This document shows, one piece after another, positions 17,288 through 26,325 of a DNA stretch of 55,528 bases. Under the pieces are notes generated by a model. The model did not search any database. It was not told where the DNA came from and worked only from the letters and a program-made list of their open reading frames with translations. Numbering within the stretch: position 1 is the first letter of the stretch; every line of letters begins with the position of its first letter. Both the position numbers and the translations under genes were made by a program. This DNA is from Methanomicrobiales archaeon (GTDB taxonomy: Archaea > Halobacteriota > Methanomicrobia > Methanomicrobiales > JACTUA01), in NCBI GenBank assembly GCA_029907705.1, contig JARYLJ010000010.1, positions 1 through 55,528 of the forward strand, given 5' to 3'.

Positions 17288-18529
17288 CTACTTACCGCCG
17301 ATGAACCCGCTTGCCAGAAGCGCCGATCCCACAGCTCCGATGAACTGGGAGCGCGGTGGAACCAGAATATCCACGTTAAGGAGCTGCCCCATCGCATGCA
17401 CGAGCCCCTCGATCAGCGAGGTCCCGCCCACCATGATCACCGGCTCCTTGATATCCACCTCCTGGAGCTGCTGCTCGAAGACCTGCTCCGCGACGCTGTG
17501 GCAGGCAGCGGCAGCGACATCGGCCGGGGAGCTCCCCGCGGCGAGCGCATTCACGAGGCTCTGTGTCCCGAAGACGATGCAGTAGCTGTTCATCGGCACC
17601 CTCTTCGACTCCCCTTTCAGCGCCAGGGGGCCGAGTTCCCTGATATCCACTCCGAGGCGTTTTGCCGTCATCTCCAGGAATCTGCCGCTGGCACCTGCAC
17701 AGATACCGCCCATCGTGAAGGTGCCCGGGATCCCATCGTGCACGGATATCGCCTTGTTGTCCATGCCACCGATATCGATGACCGTCGCTGCGCCATGCTG
17801 GTGCTCCGCCAGGTACACGGCGCCCTTGGAGTTCACCGTCAGCTCCTCCTGAATCAGATCGGCATCGAAGTGCTTGCCCACCAGGAAACGGCCGTATCCT
17901 GTCGTCCCGATGGCCTCGATGCCCCCCATGGCAACGCCCGATTGCCTCAATGCCTCCCTCACTGCCTCCTCCGCACTCCCGACCACCTCGACGGTGGGGA
18001 GCCAGCCCGAACCGAGGACATGGTTCTCCTGCATCACCACTGCCTTCGTGGTGGAGGAGCCGCTGTCGATCCCGAGTGTGAGACCCTCCTGCCTCTCCCT
18101 CGCAAGGAGTGCTCTCCTCCTCGCGATGGTCGTGAGCGCCTCCATTCTGGTGAGTAGGGTCCCTGCGGTCGTCCTCTCCGTAAAGGAATAACTGACCACC
18201 GGAAGCCGGGAGTTCTCGTGGATATACCGCCTTAGCTCGTTCCGGACTATCGCCGCCTCCGCACACCTGAAACAGGTGGTAATGAAGACCGCATCCGCCT
18301 CTATGCGCCCCTCCACCAGTGCCTTCGCCCTCGCAATGGCGAGCCTCAGATCGGGACTGGCGACATCGAGCCCCAGTTCTGCAAAGTCCCTTCGAATATC
18401 TGCCAGCGTGACATCGGGGAAGAAGATCTCTGCACCCACCGACTTCGCCGCCTCGTTTATCTCATTCTGCACACCGCTGTACTCGGGTCCGCAGGATAGC
18501 TGGGCGATCCTCACAGGTGCAGCCATCAT
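17288..18529 (-). CDS. mmp15: Methanogenesis marker protein 15, BadF/HgdC-type activator ATPase
   Basis: 413 residues. The ASKHA ATPase domain starts [15 protein letters not shown] (about residue 150), followed by [34 protein letters not shown] and [11 protein letters not shown]. This is the layout of 2-hydroxyacyl-CoA dehydratase activators, which hydrolyse ATP to push electrons from a dimer-bridging [4Fe-4S] cluster; the ICAGASGRF Cys is the expected ligand. An N-terminal domain of about 140 residues with CFRCAEAA adds two more Cys. The start at 18529 overlaps the mmp5 stop as ATGA. The likely role is low-potential electron delivery for MCR activation or cluster assembly, inferred from homology. 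Confidence 0.88.
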   Translation of the reverse strand: MMAAPVRIAQLSCGPEYSGVQNEINEAAKSVGAEIFFPDVTLADIRRDFAELGLDVASPDLRLAIARAKALVEGRIEADAVFITTCFRCAEAAIVRNELRRYIHENSRLPVVSYSFTERTTAGTLLTRMEALTTIARRRALLARERQEGLTLGIDSGSSTTKAVVMQENHVLGSGWLPTVEVVGSAEEAVREALRQSGVAMGGIEAIGTTGYGRFLVGKHFDADLIQEELTVNSKGAVYLAEHQHGAATVIDIGGMDNKAISVHDGIPGTFTMGGICAGASGRFLEMTAKRLGVDIRELGPLALKGESKRVPMNSYCIVFGTQSLVNALAAGSSPADVAAAACHSVAEQVFEQQLQEVDIKEPVIMVGGTSLIEGLVHAMGQLLNVDILVPPRSQFIGAVGSALLASGFIGGK

Positions 18530-18972
18530 CGGCCTCCCGGCAGCGATTTGAGGAAGTCCCTTATCGCAGCGACGAACTTCTCGCCCTCGCTCTCGCTCCT
18601 CGGATACATCAGATCGAGTACGGGTATTCCCCTGTGTCTCACGATGTACTTCAGGAGTTCGTTCGTCCTTGCGCATCCCATACACCCGAACGCGAGGTCC
18701 GCATCCTCGATGATGATCGCCGCCTCTGCCTGCTCGATAAGTGGTCCGAGGATCGCCATCCTTCCCCTTACGCCGGAGGGCACCTCCACCGCTGCCCACC
18801 TGAGGCCTTTCTTCGGCTCGTCCGGGGTGATCTGAAGCGGTGGAGAGTCGAATCCTCCTGTCTGCAGTCGCTCCCTGATCCCGAGTGCAGAGCCGAGCGC
18901 TTCATGGCCGAAGCGCTCCACCATGTCGGAGAGTATGAGGCTGGTGGTCGGGTATATGAATATCTTCGCCAT
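18526..18972 (-). CDS. mmp5: Methanogenesis marker protein 5
   Basis: 148 residues, starting [20 protein letters not shown]. It includes [18 protein letters not shown] near residue 95, a CxxC before a helix that could bind metal. It occurs next to mmp6 and mmp15 in MCR-bearing archaea and has no proven function. The Cys pair and the neighbouring activator ATPase hint at a role in handling electrons or an Fe-S cluster. The ATG at 18972 follows the mmp6 stop by one base. Confidence 0.85.
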   Translation of the reverse strand: MAKIFIYPTTSLILSDMVERFGHEALGSALGIRERLQTGGFDSPPLQITPDEPKKGLRWAAVEVPSGVRGRMAILGPLIEQAEAAIIIEDADLAFGCMGCARTNELLKYIVRHRGIPVLDLMYPRSESEGEKFVAAIRDFLKSLPGGR

Positions 18973-18973
18973 T

Positions 18974-19429
18974 TCAGGGCTCCTGCGCATCCATCATCAT
19001 CTTCAATCTCTGGACATCCAGTTTCTCAGGGATTCGGGTGACAGGCGAAGGGACGATCTCTTTCTTACCCGATTCGATCGCCTCGAGGCCATGCGAGATG
19101 TTTGGAAGCAGTGCGATCTCGAATTCGTGCCCGTGATACCCCGGCCTGGCGCCGCCGAGATTTGCGCGGCATCTCCTCGGATCCCCTGGTGGAAAACCCC
19201 GGTCCTTCACGAATATATGGTTAGGGTCCAGCTTTCTCAGCTCCCCGATGATCCGGGCAACCTCATTCGGCCTGCCCGTCACCTGCAGTCCGAAGCAGGT
19301 CTCCTTGATCATCGCACCCTCGGAGACCTCGTATGCACGCTGTGCGAGCTCCTCAGGTCTCGTGGAGGGAGACTCTACGAATACATACTTCGTAACGGTT
19401 CCAGCATACTTCGGAATATATTCCTTCAT
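18974..19429 (-). CDS. mmp6: Methanogenesis marker protein 6
   Basis: 151 residues. Blocks such as TKYVFVESPSTRPEELAQRAYE, HIFVKDRGFPPGDPRRCRAN and GGARPGYHGHEFE fit the Mmp6 family. Two Cys (ETCFGLQ, RRCRA) and several His are possible ligands. No reaction is known. The start overlaps the mmp3 stop as ATGA, so the two are translationally coupled. Confidence 0.85.
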   Translation of the reverse strand: MKEYIPKYAGTVTKYVFVESPSTRPEELAQRAYEVSEGAMIKETCFGLQVTGRPNEVARIIGELRKLDPNHIFVKDRGFPPGDPRRCRANLGGARPGYHGHEFEIALLPNISHGLEAIESGKKEIVPSPVTRIPEKLDVQRLKMMMDAQEP

Positions 19430-20946
19430 CGGACCGCCTCGCGGATATACACGATCTCCTTCTCCTTGAATTTCTGAAGTTTTTCAGGCTCCAGCACCCT
19501 GCCGATGATATTCGTCCCCTCGAAAGGTTCACCGGTGGGGCCGAACTCACTGTTGTCGGTCATCCTCACACCCACCATACCCGCACCCCGCCTTGCCTCG
19601 TTCGTCATGCCCAGAGAGAGGGCGGGGACTTCGCCCTCCGGTGTATTTTCCGGCATGATACTCAGCCTGCTCTTCATCTCCGGTTTGAAGAGTATGGTAT
19701 CCTCGAATTTGAAGAAGATTGGCATCCTCCCTATCCTGTGGTAACGAAGGCCTGTGATGTCCCTGAATACCTGCGCAGTCATGGGCGCCTCTTCATCGGC
19801 GATGGAGATGGCAACGATCCTCTCCTCGGGTGCGGTCTCCAGGGCGACCGTTCGCGATGCGAGGATCTCCAGCGTCGTCTCCGGACTCTGTGCAATCACC
19901 AACCTCTCCGGATCCTCGGCGTCTGGTACGGGGGTTACGCCGTTCGCATCCGCCAGCGTGCCGGCCTCCCTCACCGTCATCCCGATGAAGTCGAGGTAGG
20001 TGGGTGCTGCCCTGATGCAGATGGTCTCGCCCTGCTGGGCCAGTTTCACCAGCTCTATACCGTGGGTCACCTGCCCCACCATCGTATGGAGCAGGCTGCT
20101 CGGGATGTCGATCCTGTGGATATAGATGCATCCCTCCGATCCGCCCTCGGTTCTCACCGTGATCGATCCCTCGCGCCTCGGCCGCTTCAGCTCCAGCTCC
20201 ACTTCTTCGCTGGAAATGGTGCAGCTTCTTATGTACGTGCTGGTCGCCCTGTCCACATGGAAGATGCCCTCCTGGACCGCATGAAGGAAATGATCCACGC
20301 TCCTCGCAACAGATGGATTGTACTCTCCATCCTTCACGCCCTCGGCAATCGCACGGATATGCGTGATCAGCTGCATCCCATCCTCGAGCATGAACCCGCC
20401 ATCGGTGGTGGTGAAGGACATCGTTCGGTCCTCCCACCTGACCACACGTTCGATCCGCTCGATTCGGTCACCTGACTCCCAGATATCCAGCACGCCCCTC
20501 CCGCTCACGACCCTTCCAAGAATCCCGCCCCCCTCGGCCCCTCCATGGTCTGCGATATGACGGATTCTGGAGAAGACGAGAAGGGACCGGGAGGGATCAT
20601 AACCTCCGCATCCGAGGATGACGTCACCCCTGTCATAGGGGGCGCTCTTTCTTGCCGGTTTCATATCCGTCCTGAACGGGCCGAACGCGACCGCATATCG
20701 ATCGACCCACTGGACCCTGAGATGTCCCTCCCCTATCAGCTCCGGTATGCTGGATTCCAGGTCGATCGCTTCCACAATCACCTCGCCCCTGTTCGTCACA
20801 ATGCGGATGAAAGGAGTCTTCTCCTCCTTTTCTGGGGCAGGGCGGATAACCGCGACGGAGCACCTGGGATCCCTGTCAGGAATCAGCTCTGCAAGCGTGG
20901 AACCGACCGGGACCTCCACCAGCTTACCATCAAGGTGGATCTGCAT
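19426..20946 (-). CDS. mmp3: Methanogenesis marker protein 3 (MCR activation)
   Basis: 506 residues. The first 60 residues form a beta-grasp-like start (MQIHLDGKLVEVPVGSTLAEL), followed by a large domain with a cyclophilin-like flavour (DRGDVILGCGGYDPSRSLLVF, GGAEGGGILGRVVSGRGV, and FEGTNIIGRVLEP at the end). Mmp3 is reported in the MCR activation complex. The ATG at 20946 has GAGGTG 7 bases upstream, favouring it over the TTG at 20961. It lies 11 bases downstream of atwA. Confidence 0.88.
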   Translation of the reverse strand: MQIHLDGKLVEVPVGSTLAELIPDRDPRCSVAVIRPAPEKEEKTPFIRIVTNRGEVIVEAIDLESSIPELIGEGHLRVQWVDRYAVAFGPFRTDMKPARKSAPYDRGDVILGCGGYDPSRSLLVFSRIRHIADHGGAEGGGILGRVVSGRGVLDIWESGDRIERIERVVRWEDRTMSFTTTDGGFMLEDGMQLITHIRAIAEGVKDGEYNPSVARSVDHFLHAVQEGIFHVDRATSTYIRSCTISSEEVELELKRPRREGSITVRTEGGSEGCIYIHRIDIPSSLLHTMVGQVTHGIELVKLAQQGETICIRAAPTYLDFIGMTVREAGTLADANGVTPVPDAEDPERLVIAQSPETTLEILASRTVALETAPEERIVAISIADEEAPMTAQVFRDITGLRYHRIGRMPIFFKFEDTILFKPEMKSRLSIMPENTPEGEVPALSLGMTNEARRGAGMVGVRMTDNSEFGPTGEPFEGTNIIGRVLEPEKLQKFKEKEIVYIREAVR

Positions 20947-20957
20947 CTGATTGCACC

Positions 20958-22568
20958 TCAAGAGGCAGAGGGGTGCATGACCTTCTTCTCGTCCTCTTCG
21001 AGGCTGGCGAGGACCTCGCTGGTCGGGCCAATATGCACGATCTTACCCCCCCGCATCAACGCCAGCCGATCGCAGAGATCCTTTACAAAATCCATGTCGT
21101 GTGACACCACGACAAAGGTCTCGTCCATCTCGTGCCTGGAGGTGAGGATGGATTGTTTTACATCCACCTTGGTAATCGGATCCATCGTGCCCGATGGTTC
21201 GTCGAGTATCACGATTCTGGGCTCCCTTATCAAAACCTGCGCGAGCGCAACCCTGTGGCGCTCTCCCTCGGAGAGCTGAGACGGGTAGCGGCTCAGGAGT
21301 TCTCTGCTCTTCTCCTCTGTGAAACCTGCCATCCTGAGCGTGATGATGGCCTTTCTGATCGCCAGCTCCTTTGGAAACTCCAGTCCGATCGCATCCGTCA
21401 GATTGTCCAGTACTGTCCTGTGTGGATACAGGTCGTACTCCTGGTGCAGCAGACCGATGTAGCCCTTTGCCCTTCCCCTCTCCTCGATGCCCGGTTTCGT
21501 CATGTCGACCAGATCATCTCCGATGCGGACATTCAACTCCCCGCTCGTCGGCTCAATAATGCCTGCGATGATTCTGCTCAATGTGGTCTTTCCAGCCCCG
21601 CTCTTTCCGATGATACCGAATATCTCTCTTTCGGGAATTGCGAAGGAGACGCCATTGACTGCCTTTATCACACCCCGATCGACCGATAGGTATCTCTTCA
21701 CCACATCCCGGGCAATGATGATGTCTTTTCCTGCCGATACCTTCTCGATTTGCTCCATGTTGGCCATGGATTTCATGAAATGGCCGACGACCTCTGATGG
21801 TATACCCTCTTTTACGATCTCACCATCAGAAAGGAGGATCGCCCTGTCTGCGACATCGGTGATGACGGAAGGGAAGTGAGACGTGATCATCATGCCCATG
21901 TCTTTCGTCCTGGAGGCACTCTTGAGCATGGTATGGACGAGGGTCGCGGTATCGGGATCCAGCGTGCCTGTCGGTTCGTCGGCGAAGAGGAAGAATGGCT
22001 CCTTCGCCAGCTGCCTCGCCAGCACCACCCGCTGTTTCTCGCCCCCTGAGAGGTCCCTGGCGATGTGCATCATTCGGTGAGAGAGCCGCACCTCGTCCAG
22101 GAGATCCGCGGCGCGGTTGATCGATCTCTCCGGTGGATAATTCACATCGTCCAGCGCCTTCAGCACATTCTCGATCACACGGTCATTGCCATAGAGTGCG
22201 AAGGTCCGTTGGAACATGATCGCGGTCCTCCGCATCACGCGTCTCTTCAGGTTCTCGTTCGCCTCGTTCCAGAGATCCACATCCGCGGCTTCGAGTGTTC
22301 CGTTGCATTTCGGACATCTCTCGCCTGCGCGACTGGGCACATCCACCCATTCGCATGCATTGCAGAGGGCCACGTGATAGACAACCCTGCCTGATGTGGG
22401 GGCCTGATCCACCCCGCGGATCAGGTGCATCAGGACAGTCTTGCCTGCACCGCTCCGTCCGATGATCCCGATCACTTCCCCCTCCATCACCTCAAGATTG
22501 ATTTTTTTCAGTGCCTGCGTCCCATTAAAATCCATGCACAGGTTCTCGATGGTAATAAGCGGTCTCAT
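20958..22568 (-). CDS. atwA: AtwA, component A2 of MCR activation (twin ABC ATPase)
   Basis: 536 residues with two ABC ATPase domains. Walker A motifs are [13 protein letters not shown] (about residue 37) and [13 protein letters not shown] (about 320), and signature motifs are LSGGEKQR and LSEGERHR, the second one altered. The first domain carries a zinc-ribbon-like insertion (CNACEWVD then CPKCNG). There are no membrane segments. AtwA provides ATP for reductive activation of the Ni-containing F430 centre of MCR. It is the first gene of a tightly packed operon with mmp3, 6, 5, 15, 17 and 7. ATG at 22568 is preferred to the GTG at 22571. Confidence 0.93.
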   Translation of the reverse strand: MRPLITIENLCMDFNGTQALKKINLEVMEGEVIGIIGRSGAGKTVLMHLIRGVDQAPTSGRVVYHVALCNACEWVDVPSRAGERCPKCNGTLEAADVDLWNEANENLKRRVMRRTAIMFQRTFALYGNDRVIENVLKALDDVNYPPERSINRAADLLDEVRLSHRMMHIARDLSGGEKQRVVLARQLAKEPFFLFADEPTGTLDPDTATLVHTMLKSASRTKDMGMMITSHFPSVITDVADRAILLSDGEIVKEGIPSEVVGHFMKSMANMEQIEKVSAGKDIIIARDVVKRYLSVDRGVIKAVNGVSFAIPEREIFGIIGKSGAGKTTLSRIIAGIIEPTSGELNVRIGDDLVDMTKPGIEERGRAKGYIGLLHQEYDLYPHRTVLDNLTDAIGLEFPKELAIRKAIITLRMAGFTEEKSRELLSRYPSQLSEGERHRVALAQVLIREPRIVILDEPSGTMDPITKVDVKQSILTSRHEMDETFVVVSHDMDFVKDLCDRLALMRGGKIVHIGPTSEVLASLEEDEKKVMHPSAS

Positions 22569-22606
22569 CACGTCCCCTCGATAAGGAACTATTTCGTCCC
22601 TCGCAT

Positions 22607-22622
22607 ATTATTATTTATTTAT
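22607..22622 (-). promoter_or_regulatory. Promoter of the AtwA-Mmp operon
   Basis: On the minus strand GTATAAATAAATAAT lies about 40-55 bases before the atwA start and overlaps the stop codon of the HAD gene upstream. It is the strongest TATA-like element on this strand in the region, so the operon probably has its own start even though the HAD gene runs the same way. Confidence 0.6.
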
Positions 22623-23473
22623 ACACATCTTCGCGCGTTGTTTATCCTGCAGATATCCCCACCACTCTCACAGATCACCCTCACCACCCTTACGACCTCG
22701 GCCAGATCCTGAACCACGTAATCCGCTGATCTATAGAGTTCGTCTGGCCTCTCTGCCGCCTGCTGTTCGGTCAGAATGGCGGTGTCCGCACTCCTGAAGG
22801 CAGGCAGATCATTGATGCCATCCCCCACCATCACCACCATGTCGTACCGCTCCCGGAGATCCTCCACCACCTTCGCCTTTACCGATGGGGTCGCGATCCC
22901 GAAGACGTTCTCGCGTGGAATCCCCAGATAATCAGCGATCCGCTCGAGCTTCGCCTCCCTGTCCCCCGAGGCGATGTAGGTGGCGATGCCCATGTGATGG
23001 AGTTCACGGATCGCCTCCCTGGCGCCGCTGAATGGCTTCCCCCCTGTGGTGATGACGAACTCGATGGATCCGAGGGACATATTGACAATCGCACCACTGT
23101 CCATCGCGATGATCGCCTCTCTCTTGCACTCCTCCCATACCGCACGTATGCACTCCTGCAGATCCTCTACGAGGGCTTTACCGTCATGGTAGAGAACCTC
23201 AGCCACATCCTCTGCGGTGATCACCTTCCTCGTGCACGCGATGCCAAAACCGATCCGGTTCAATTTCAGATACTCAGAGAGGAGCTGCCGTGGTGGCGCG
23301 TTCATGAGGTCTTTGGAGTGCGCATGGAGCACAAGCAGTACCCGGTCCATGGAACTGAATGTGAGAATCGTGGTCTCGATGTCGAGAAGGAGAGCCCTTT
23401 TGGAGAGATCCTTCGCCACACGGAATGTCCTGAGGAGCGTACCGGCACTGTCGAAGACCACTGCAACTGCCAT
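22619..23473 (-). CDS. Soluble P-type-ATPase-like HAD phosphatase
   Basis: 284 residues. HAD motif I is FDSAGTLL at residue 8. The nucleophile Asp is present, but the usual second Asp two places on is Ala, as in P-type ATPases where it is Thr. Motif II is YIASGD near 170 and motif III/IV is MVGDGINDLPAFRSAD near 217. There is no membrane segment. It resembles the soluble P-type ATPase-like phosphatase described from Methanocaldococcus (MJ0968 group). Its substrate is unknown. It lies directly upstream of atwA on the same strand, 50 bases away, so a link to MCR maturation is possible. Confidence 0.85.
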   Translation of the reverse strand: MAVAVVFDSAGTLLRTFRVAKDLSKRALLLDIETTILTFSSMDRVLLVLHAHSKDLMNAPPRQLLSEYLKLNRIGFGIACTRKVITAEDVAEVLYHDGKALVEDLQECIRAVWEECKREAIIAMDSGAIVNMSLGSIEFVITTGGKPFSGAREAIRELHHMGIATYIASGDREAKLERIADYLGIPRENVFGIATPSVKAKVVEDLRERYDMVVMVGDGINDLPAFRSADTAILTEQQAAERPDELYRSADYVVQDLAEVVRVVRVICESGGDICRINNARRCV

Positions 23474-23493
23474 GCCCGAAGCTCCAGCAACAC

Positions 23494-23505
23494 CTTCTAT
23501 AGCAT
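23494..23505. promoter_or_regulatory. Shared palindromic TATA element between divergent genes
   Basis: CTATAG at 23497-23502 is its own reverse complement. It lies about 26 bases from the ATG of the HAD gene on one side and about 29 bases from the ATG of the R15P isomerase gene on the other. Only 55 bases separate the two start codons, so one element could serve both as a two-way leaderless promoter. Confidence 0.45.
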
Positions 23506-23528
23506 GCGCACTTCAACAGTACGTTGCC

Positions 23529-24491
23529 ATGTTGCTTACTGAGACCGCTGATAAAATAAAGGGGATGGAGATACGAGGTGCTGGAAGGATCGCACGAGCC
23601 GCGGTCGAAGCACTCAAAGGGCATGCGCTCTCCTTCGAGGGAGGGGATCTTCAAAAATTCAGGGAGTGGATGGAGGACGCGGCCGAGCTGTTGGTCCAGA
23701 CGCGGCCGACCGCCGTATCGCTCCCGAACGCCGTTCATTATGTGATGATCGGGCTTAAAGGGGCCGGCTCCGTCGGAGAGGCACAGGCGGAGATGGTCAG
23801 GAGGGTGGAGCGATTCGTGCGGGATTCGATCAACGCAGTGGATCGGATCGGCGAGATCGGTGCACGCCACATCTCTGATGGCGATGTGATCCTGACCCAC
23901 TGCAACTCGGAGGCAGCGCTCGCATGTATCCTCAAGGCGGGACAGGTCGGCAAGGATATCGAGGTCTTCGCCACGGAGGTGAGGCCGCAGAACCAGGGTC
24001 TTCTGACCATCAGAACACTGAACGACGCCGGTATAAAAACGAATTTCATCGTCGACTCCGCGGTCAGGCATTTCATCAACAGCATCGATCTGGTGATTGT
24101 GGGTGCCGATGCCGTGGCGGTCAACGGTGCGGTGGTGAACAAGATTGGCACCGCTCAGATCGCACTCGCTGCCCACGAGGCGAGGACGAACTTCATCGTC
24201 GCCGCAGAGACCTACAAGTTCGCCCCCCGCACGATCCTGGGGGAGCTGATCCGGATCGAGGAGAGGGATGCGAGCGAGGTGCTGAACCCGGAGGTGTCGA
24301 AGGGTCTGCCACATGTTCGTGTCAGAAACCCCGTCTTCGACGTTACCCCCGCCGCGTTCATCGACCTGATCATCACGGAGCGGGGCGCCATACCGCCCTC
24401 CCTCGCATATCTGATCATCTGCGAATATCTCGGCTGGGGAATCGAGGAGTTCCACAAGGCATTTCAGATCGACGATAAAAATCAGGAGTGA
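23529..24491 (+). CDS. Ribose-1,5-bisphosphate isomerase
   Basis: 320 residues of the eIF2B/MtnA-like fold. It turns ribose-1,5-bisphosphate into ribulose-1,5-bisphosphate for type III RuBisCO in the archaeal AMP-degradation pathway. Visible marks are the N-terminal IRGAGRIARAA, the catalytic Cys in ILTHCNSEAAL near residue 120, and the catalytic Asp in IVGADAVAVNGAVVNKIGT near residue 195. The start at 23529 (MLLTETADKIKG) gives the family length; the longer frame from 23217 is spurious. No RuBisCO or AMP phosphorylase lies in the window. Confidence 0.88.
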   Translation: MLLTETADKIKGMEIRGAGRIARAAVEALKGHALSFEGGDLQKFREWMEDAAELLVQTRPTAVSLPNAVHYVMIGLKGAGSVGEAQAEMVRRVERFVRDSINAVDRIGEIGARHISDGDVILTHCNSEAALACILKAGQVGKDIEVFATEVRPQNQGLLTIRTLNDAGIKTNFIVDSAVRHFINSIDLVIVGADAVAVNGAVVNKIGTAQIALAAHEARTNFIVAAETYKFAPRTILGELIRIEERDASEVLNPEVSKGLPHVRVRNPVFDVTPAAFIDLIITERGAIPPSLAYLIICEYLGWGIEEFHKAFQIDDKNQE

Positions 24492-24496
24492 GGCGT

Positions 24497-25408
24497 ATGA
24501 CCGGACGTCCGGGGGATGGAGCCAGAGCAACAGATATCGAGGCCGTTGCTGGTACCGGAAACGAGGGCGAGGCGGAGGGGCCGCTGGAGATCGTCTTTGT
24601 GAAACTGCAGGGAAACGGGAACGATTTCATTCTGATCAACGAGTACCTGGAGCAGGTGATTCCAGAGGATCTGAAGGCGGATTTTGCCACCGCTTACTGC
24701 GATAGGAGGTTCGGAATCGGAGGAGACGGAGTCCTCTTCCTCTCGAAGTCGGATGTGGCCGATCTTCGGATGCGGCTCTTCCAGCCTGATCGGAGTGAGG
24801 CATCGATGTGCGGAAACGGAATCAGATGCCTGGTCAGGTTCGCCTTCGATGCAGGATATGTGCAGAACGATTGCCTGGTGGAGACAGGGGCGGGCATCAT
24901 ACCTGTCACCATGGGTTACGGGGAGGATGGGTTCATGGCCAGCGTGCAGATGCCAAATCCTGCATTCGAGCCCTCGAAGATCCCTGCGAGCGTTCCAGGA
25001 AGGGAGTACAGGGAGGAGATCGAAGGGTTCACCGTCTATGCGGTGAACACGGGGGTCCCCCATGCGGTCATTCCGGTAGAGGATGTGGCCCGGGTCGATC
25101 TCGGTCGGATCGGTCCGATTGTCAGGCACCACCAGACCTTTCCGGAGGGTGCGAACGTGAACCTGGTGCAGCACCTGGGAGAGTCGAAGATCAGGATTCG
25201 CACATACGAGAGGGGGGTAGAAGCGGAGACACTCTCCTGCGGCACCGGTGCGACTGCCGCTGCAGCGGTCGCGCACCGCCTGGGCATCGTCGGCCCGAGC
25301 GTGGAGGTGGAGACACCCGGTGGTCCCCTCTGGATCGAACTGGGGAGTGTGACGAGGATGAAGGGGCCGGCCGATACGGTTTTTTACGGAGTCCTGCCCA
25401 TCCTGTAG
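24497..25408 (+). CDS. dapF: Diaminopimelate epimerase
   Basis: 303 residues. It interconverts LL- and meso-diaminopimelate in lysine synthesis. Both catalytic Cys are present: ASMCGNGIRC near residue 103 and TLSCGTGATA near residue 250. Substrate-binding GGDGV and EGANVNLV motifs are present. The ATG at 24497 has GGAG 8 bases upstream, which also overlaps the end of the previous gene, so the pair is probably co-transcribed. The first 30 residues (Gly/Ala/Glu-rich) come before the normal N-terminus VFVKLQGNGNDF and are not usual for the family. Confidence 0.93.
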   Translation: MTGRPGDGARATDIEAVAGTGNEGEAEGPLEIVFVKLQGNGNDFILINEYLEQVIPEDLKADFATAYCDRRFGIGGDGVLFLSKSDVADLRMRLFQPDRSEASMCGNGIRCLVRFAFDAGYVQNDCLVETGAGIIPVTMGYGEDGFMASVQMPNPAFEPSKIPASVPGREYREEIEGFTVYAVNTGVPHAVIPVEDVARVDLGRIGPIVRHHQTFPEGANVNLVQHLGESKIRIRTYERGVEAETLSCGTGATAAAAVAHRLGIVGPSVEVETPGGPLWIELGSVTRMKGPADTVFYGVLPIL

Positions 25409-25653
25409 CCCACCAATCATTCCGGGTTATCGGCTAATTCGACCGGTGGATGTGTCATCCCGGGGCGATGCCTGCCCGGGGATGCTCATCTCGTTATCAG
25501 GGGGGGGGGGCAGGGTCACCGTCTCAGATGAAATGGCGATACCGCTCCGCTTTTCAATTCCGGAAATATTGAGTGTAATCGATCTGGAACGAAGCATCCG
25601 CCTTTTTTTAGAACGGCGAGAGATCGGGCATCAGGCTGAAAAACTCCCGGTAC
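25409..25653. other. Convergent spacer with an 11-G run and T-run
   Basis: Spacer between dapF and radB, which point towards each other. It holds two CCCGGGG copies 12 bases apart (about 25460-25481), a run of 11 G at 25500-25510, and a run of seven T near 25602-25609 that may end dapF transcription. No gene is supported. Confidence 0.4.
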
Positions 25654-26325
25654 TCAGAGCACCCTGACACCCTCGGAGGTCATCTCAAAGTCAAAGGAGA
25701 TGCCCTCAGGCCTGGCCCGGTGCTTCACGAGCACCGCCCTTCTTTTACCGCCGTTCAGCCGTTCAATCCTGATGATCGCCTTGGAGATGTGCTGCATTGC
25801 AGTACCGCCGAGTGGTCGGTACTCCCCGCTCTCCGGGTCCAGGTAAACCTGATTCGTGATCAGGATCGGGACTTGGTAACGTCTGGACATCCCCAGCATC
25901 TGTAGGAGCTGCGCCGCCAGTCGCCTCTGAGCCTCCCTGAGGCCTCCGAGCTCTGTCCTGTAGAGCGCCGTAGCGGTATCCATCACATAAAGCCCGATTC
26001 CACCCTTCTTCAGGAGCTGCTCCGACTCCGCAATCATCATACCCTGCGCCTCGAAGGTGGAGGGTTCGTAGATGTACATGCGCGAGGCGAGCGTTTCGGC
26101 TCCGCCTCCCGCGATCTGCCCGAACCTCTCGATGGAGAGGCCCTCTGTGTCGAAGAATACGACACCCTCCCCCTCCCGCAGGACAGAGATCACGGTGATG
26201 AGAACAAAGGTGCTCTTTCCGCAGCCTGGCTCCCCGAATATCTGCGTGATCGTCCCCCGTTCCAATCCGCCGCCGAGCATGCCATCCAGCGCAGGTATAC
26301 CGGTGCTTACCCGTTCTGCCCTCAA
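25654..26325 (-). CDS. radB: DNA repair and recombination protein RadB
   Basis: 223 residues, a RecA/RadA paralogue without the N-terminal helix-hairpin-helix domain. The opening STGIPALDGMLGGGLERG and Walker A FGEPGCGKSTFV (about residue 32) are typical, as are Walker B LYVMDT near 112 and the ITNQVY loop near 155. RadB binds DNA and helps RadA and Holliday-junction enzymes. A TTG start at 26325 is needed to keep the family N-terminus (MRAERVSTG), and it overlaps the larC stop as TTGA. Confidence 0.92.
   Translation of the reverse strand: MRAERVSTGIPALDGMLGGGLERGTITQIFGEPGCGKSTFVLITVISVLREGEGVVFFDTEGLSIERFGQIAGGGAETLASRMYIYEPSTFEAQGMMIAESEQLLKKGGIGLYVMDTATALYRTELGGLREAQRRLAAQLLQMLGMSRRYQVPILITNQVYLDPESGEYRPLGGTAMQHISKAIIRIERLNGGKRRAVLVKHRARPEGISFDFEMTSEGVRVL

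Noticed and set aside
23274-24530. 418-residue frame antisense to the R15P isomerase gene
   Set aside because: Shadow of a well-supported gene; no fold recognised.
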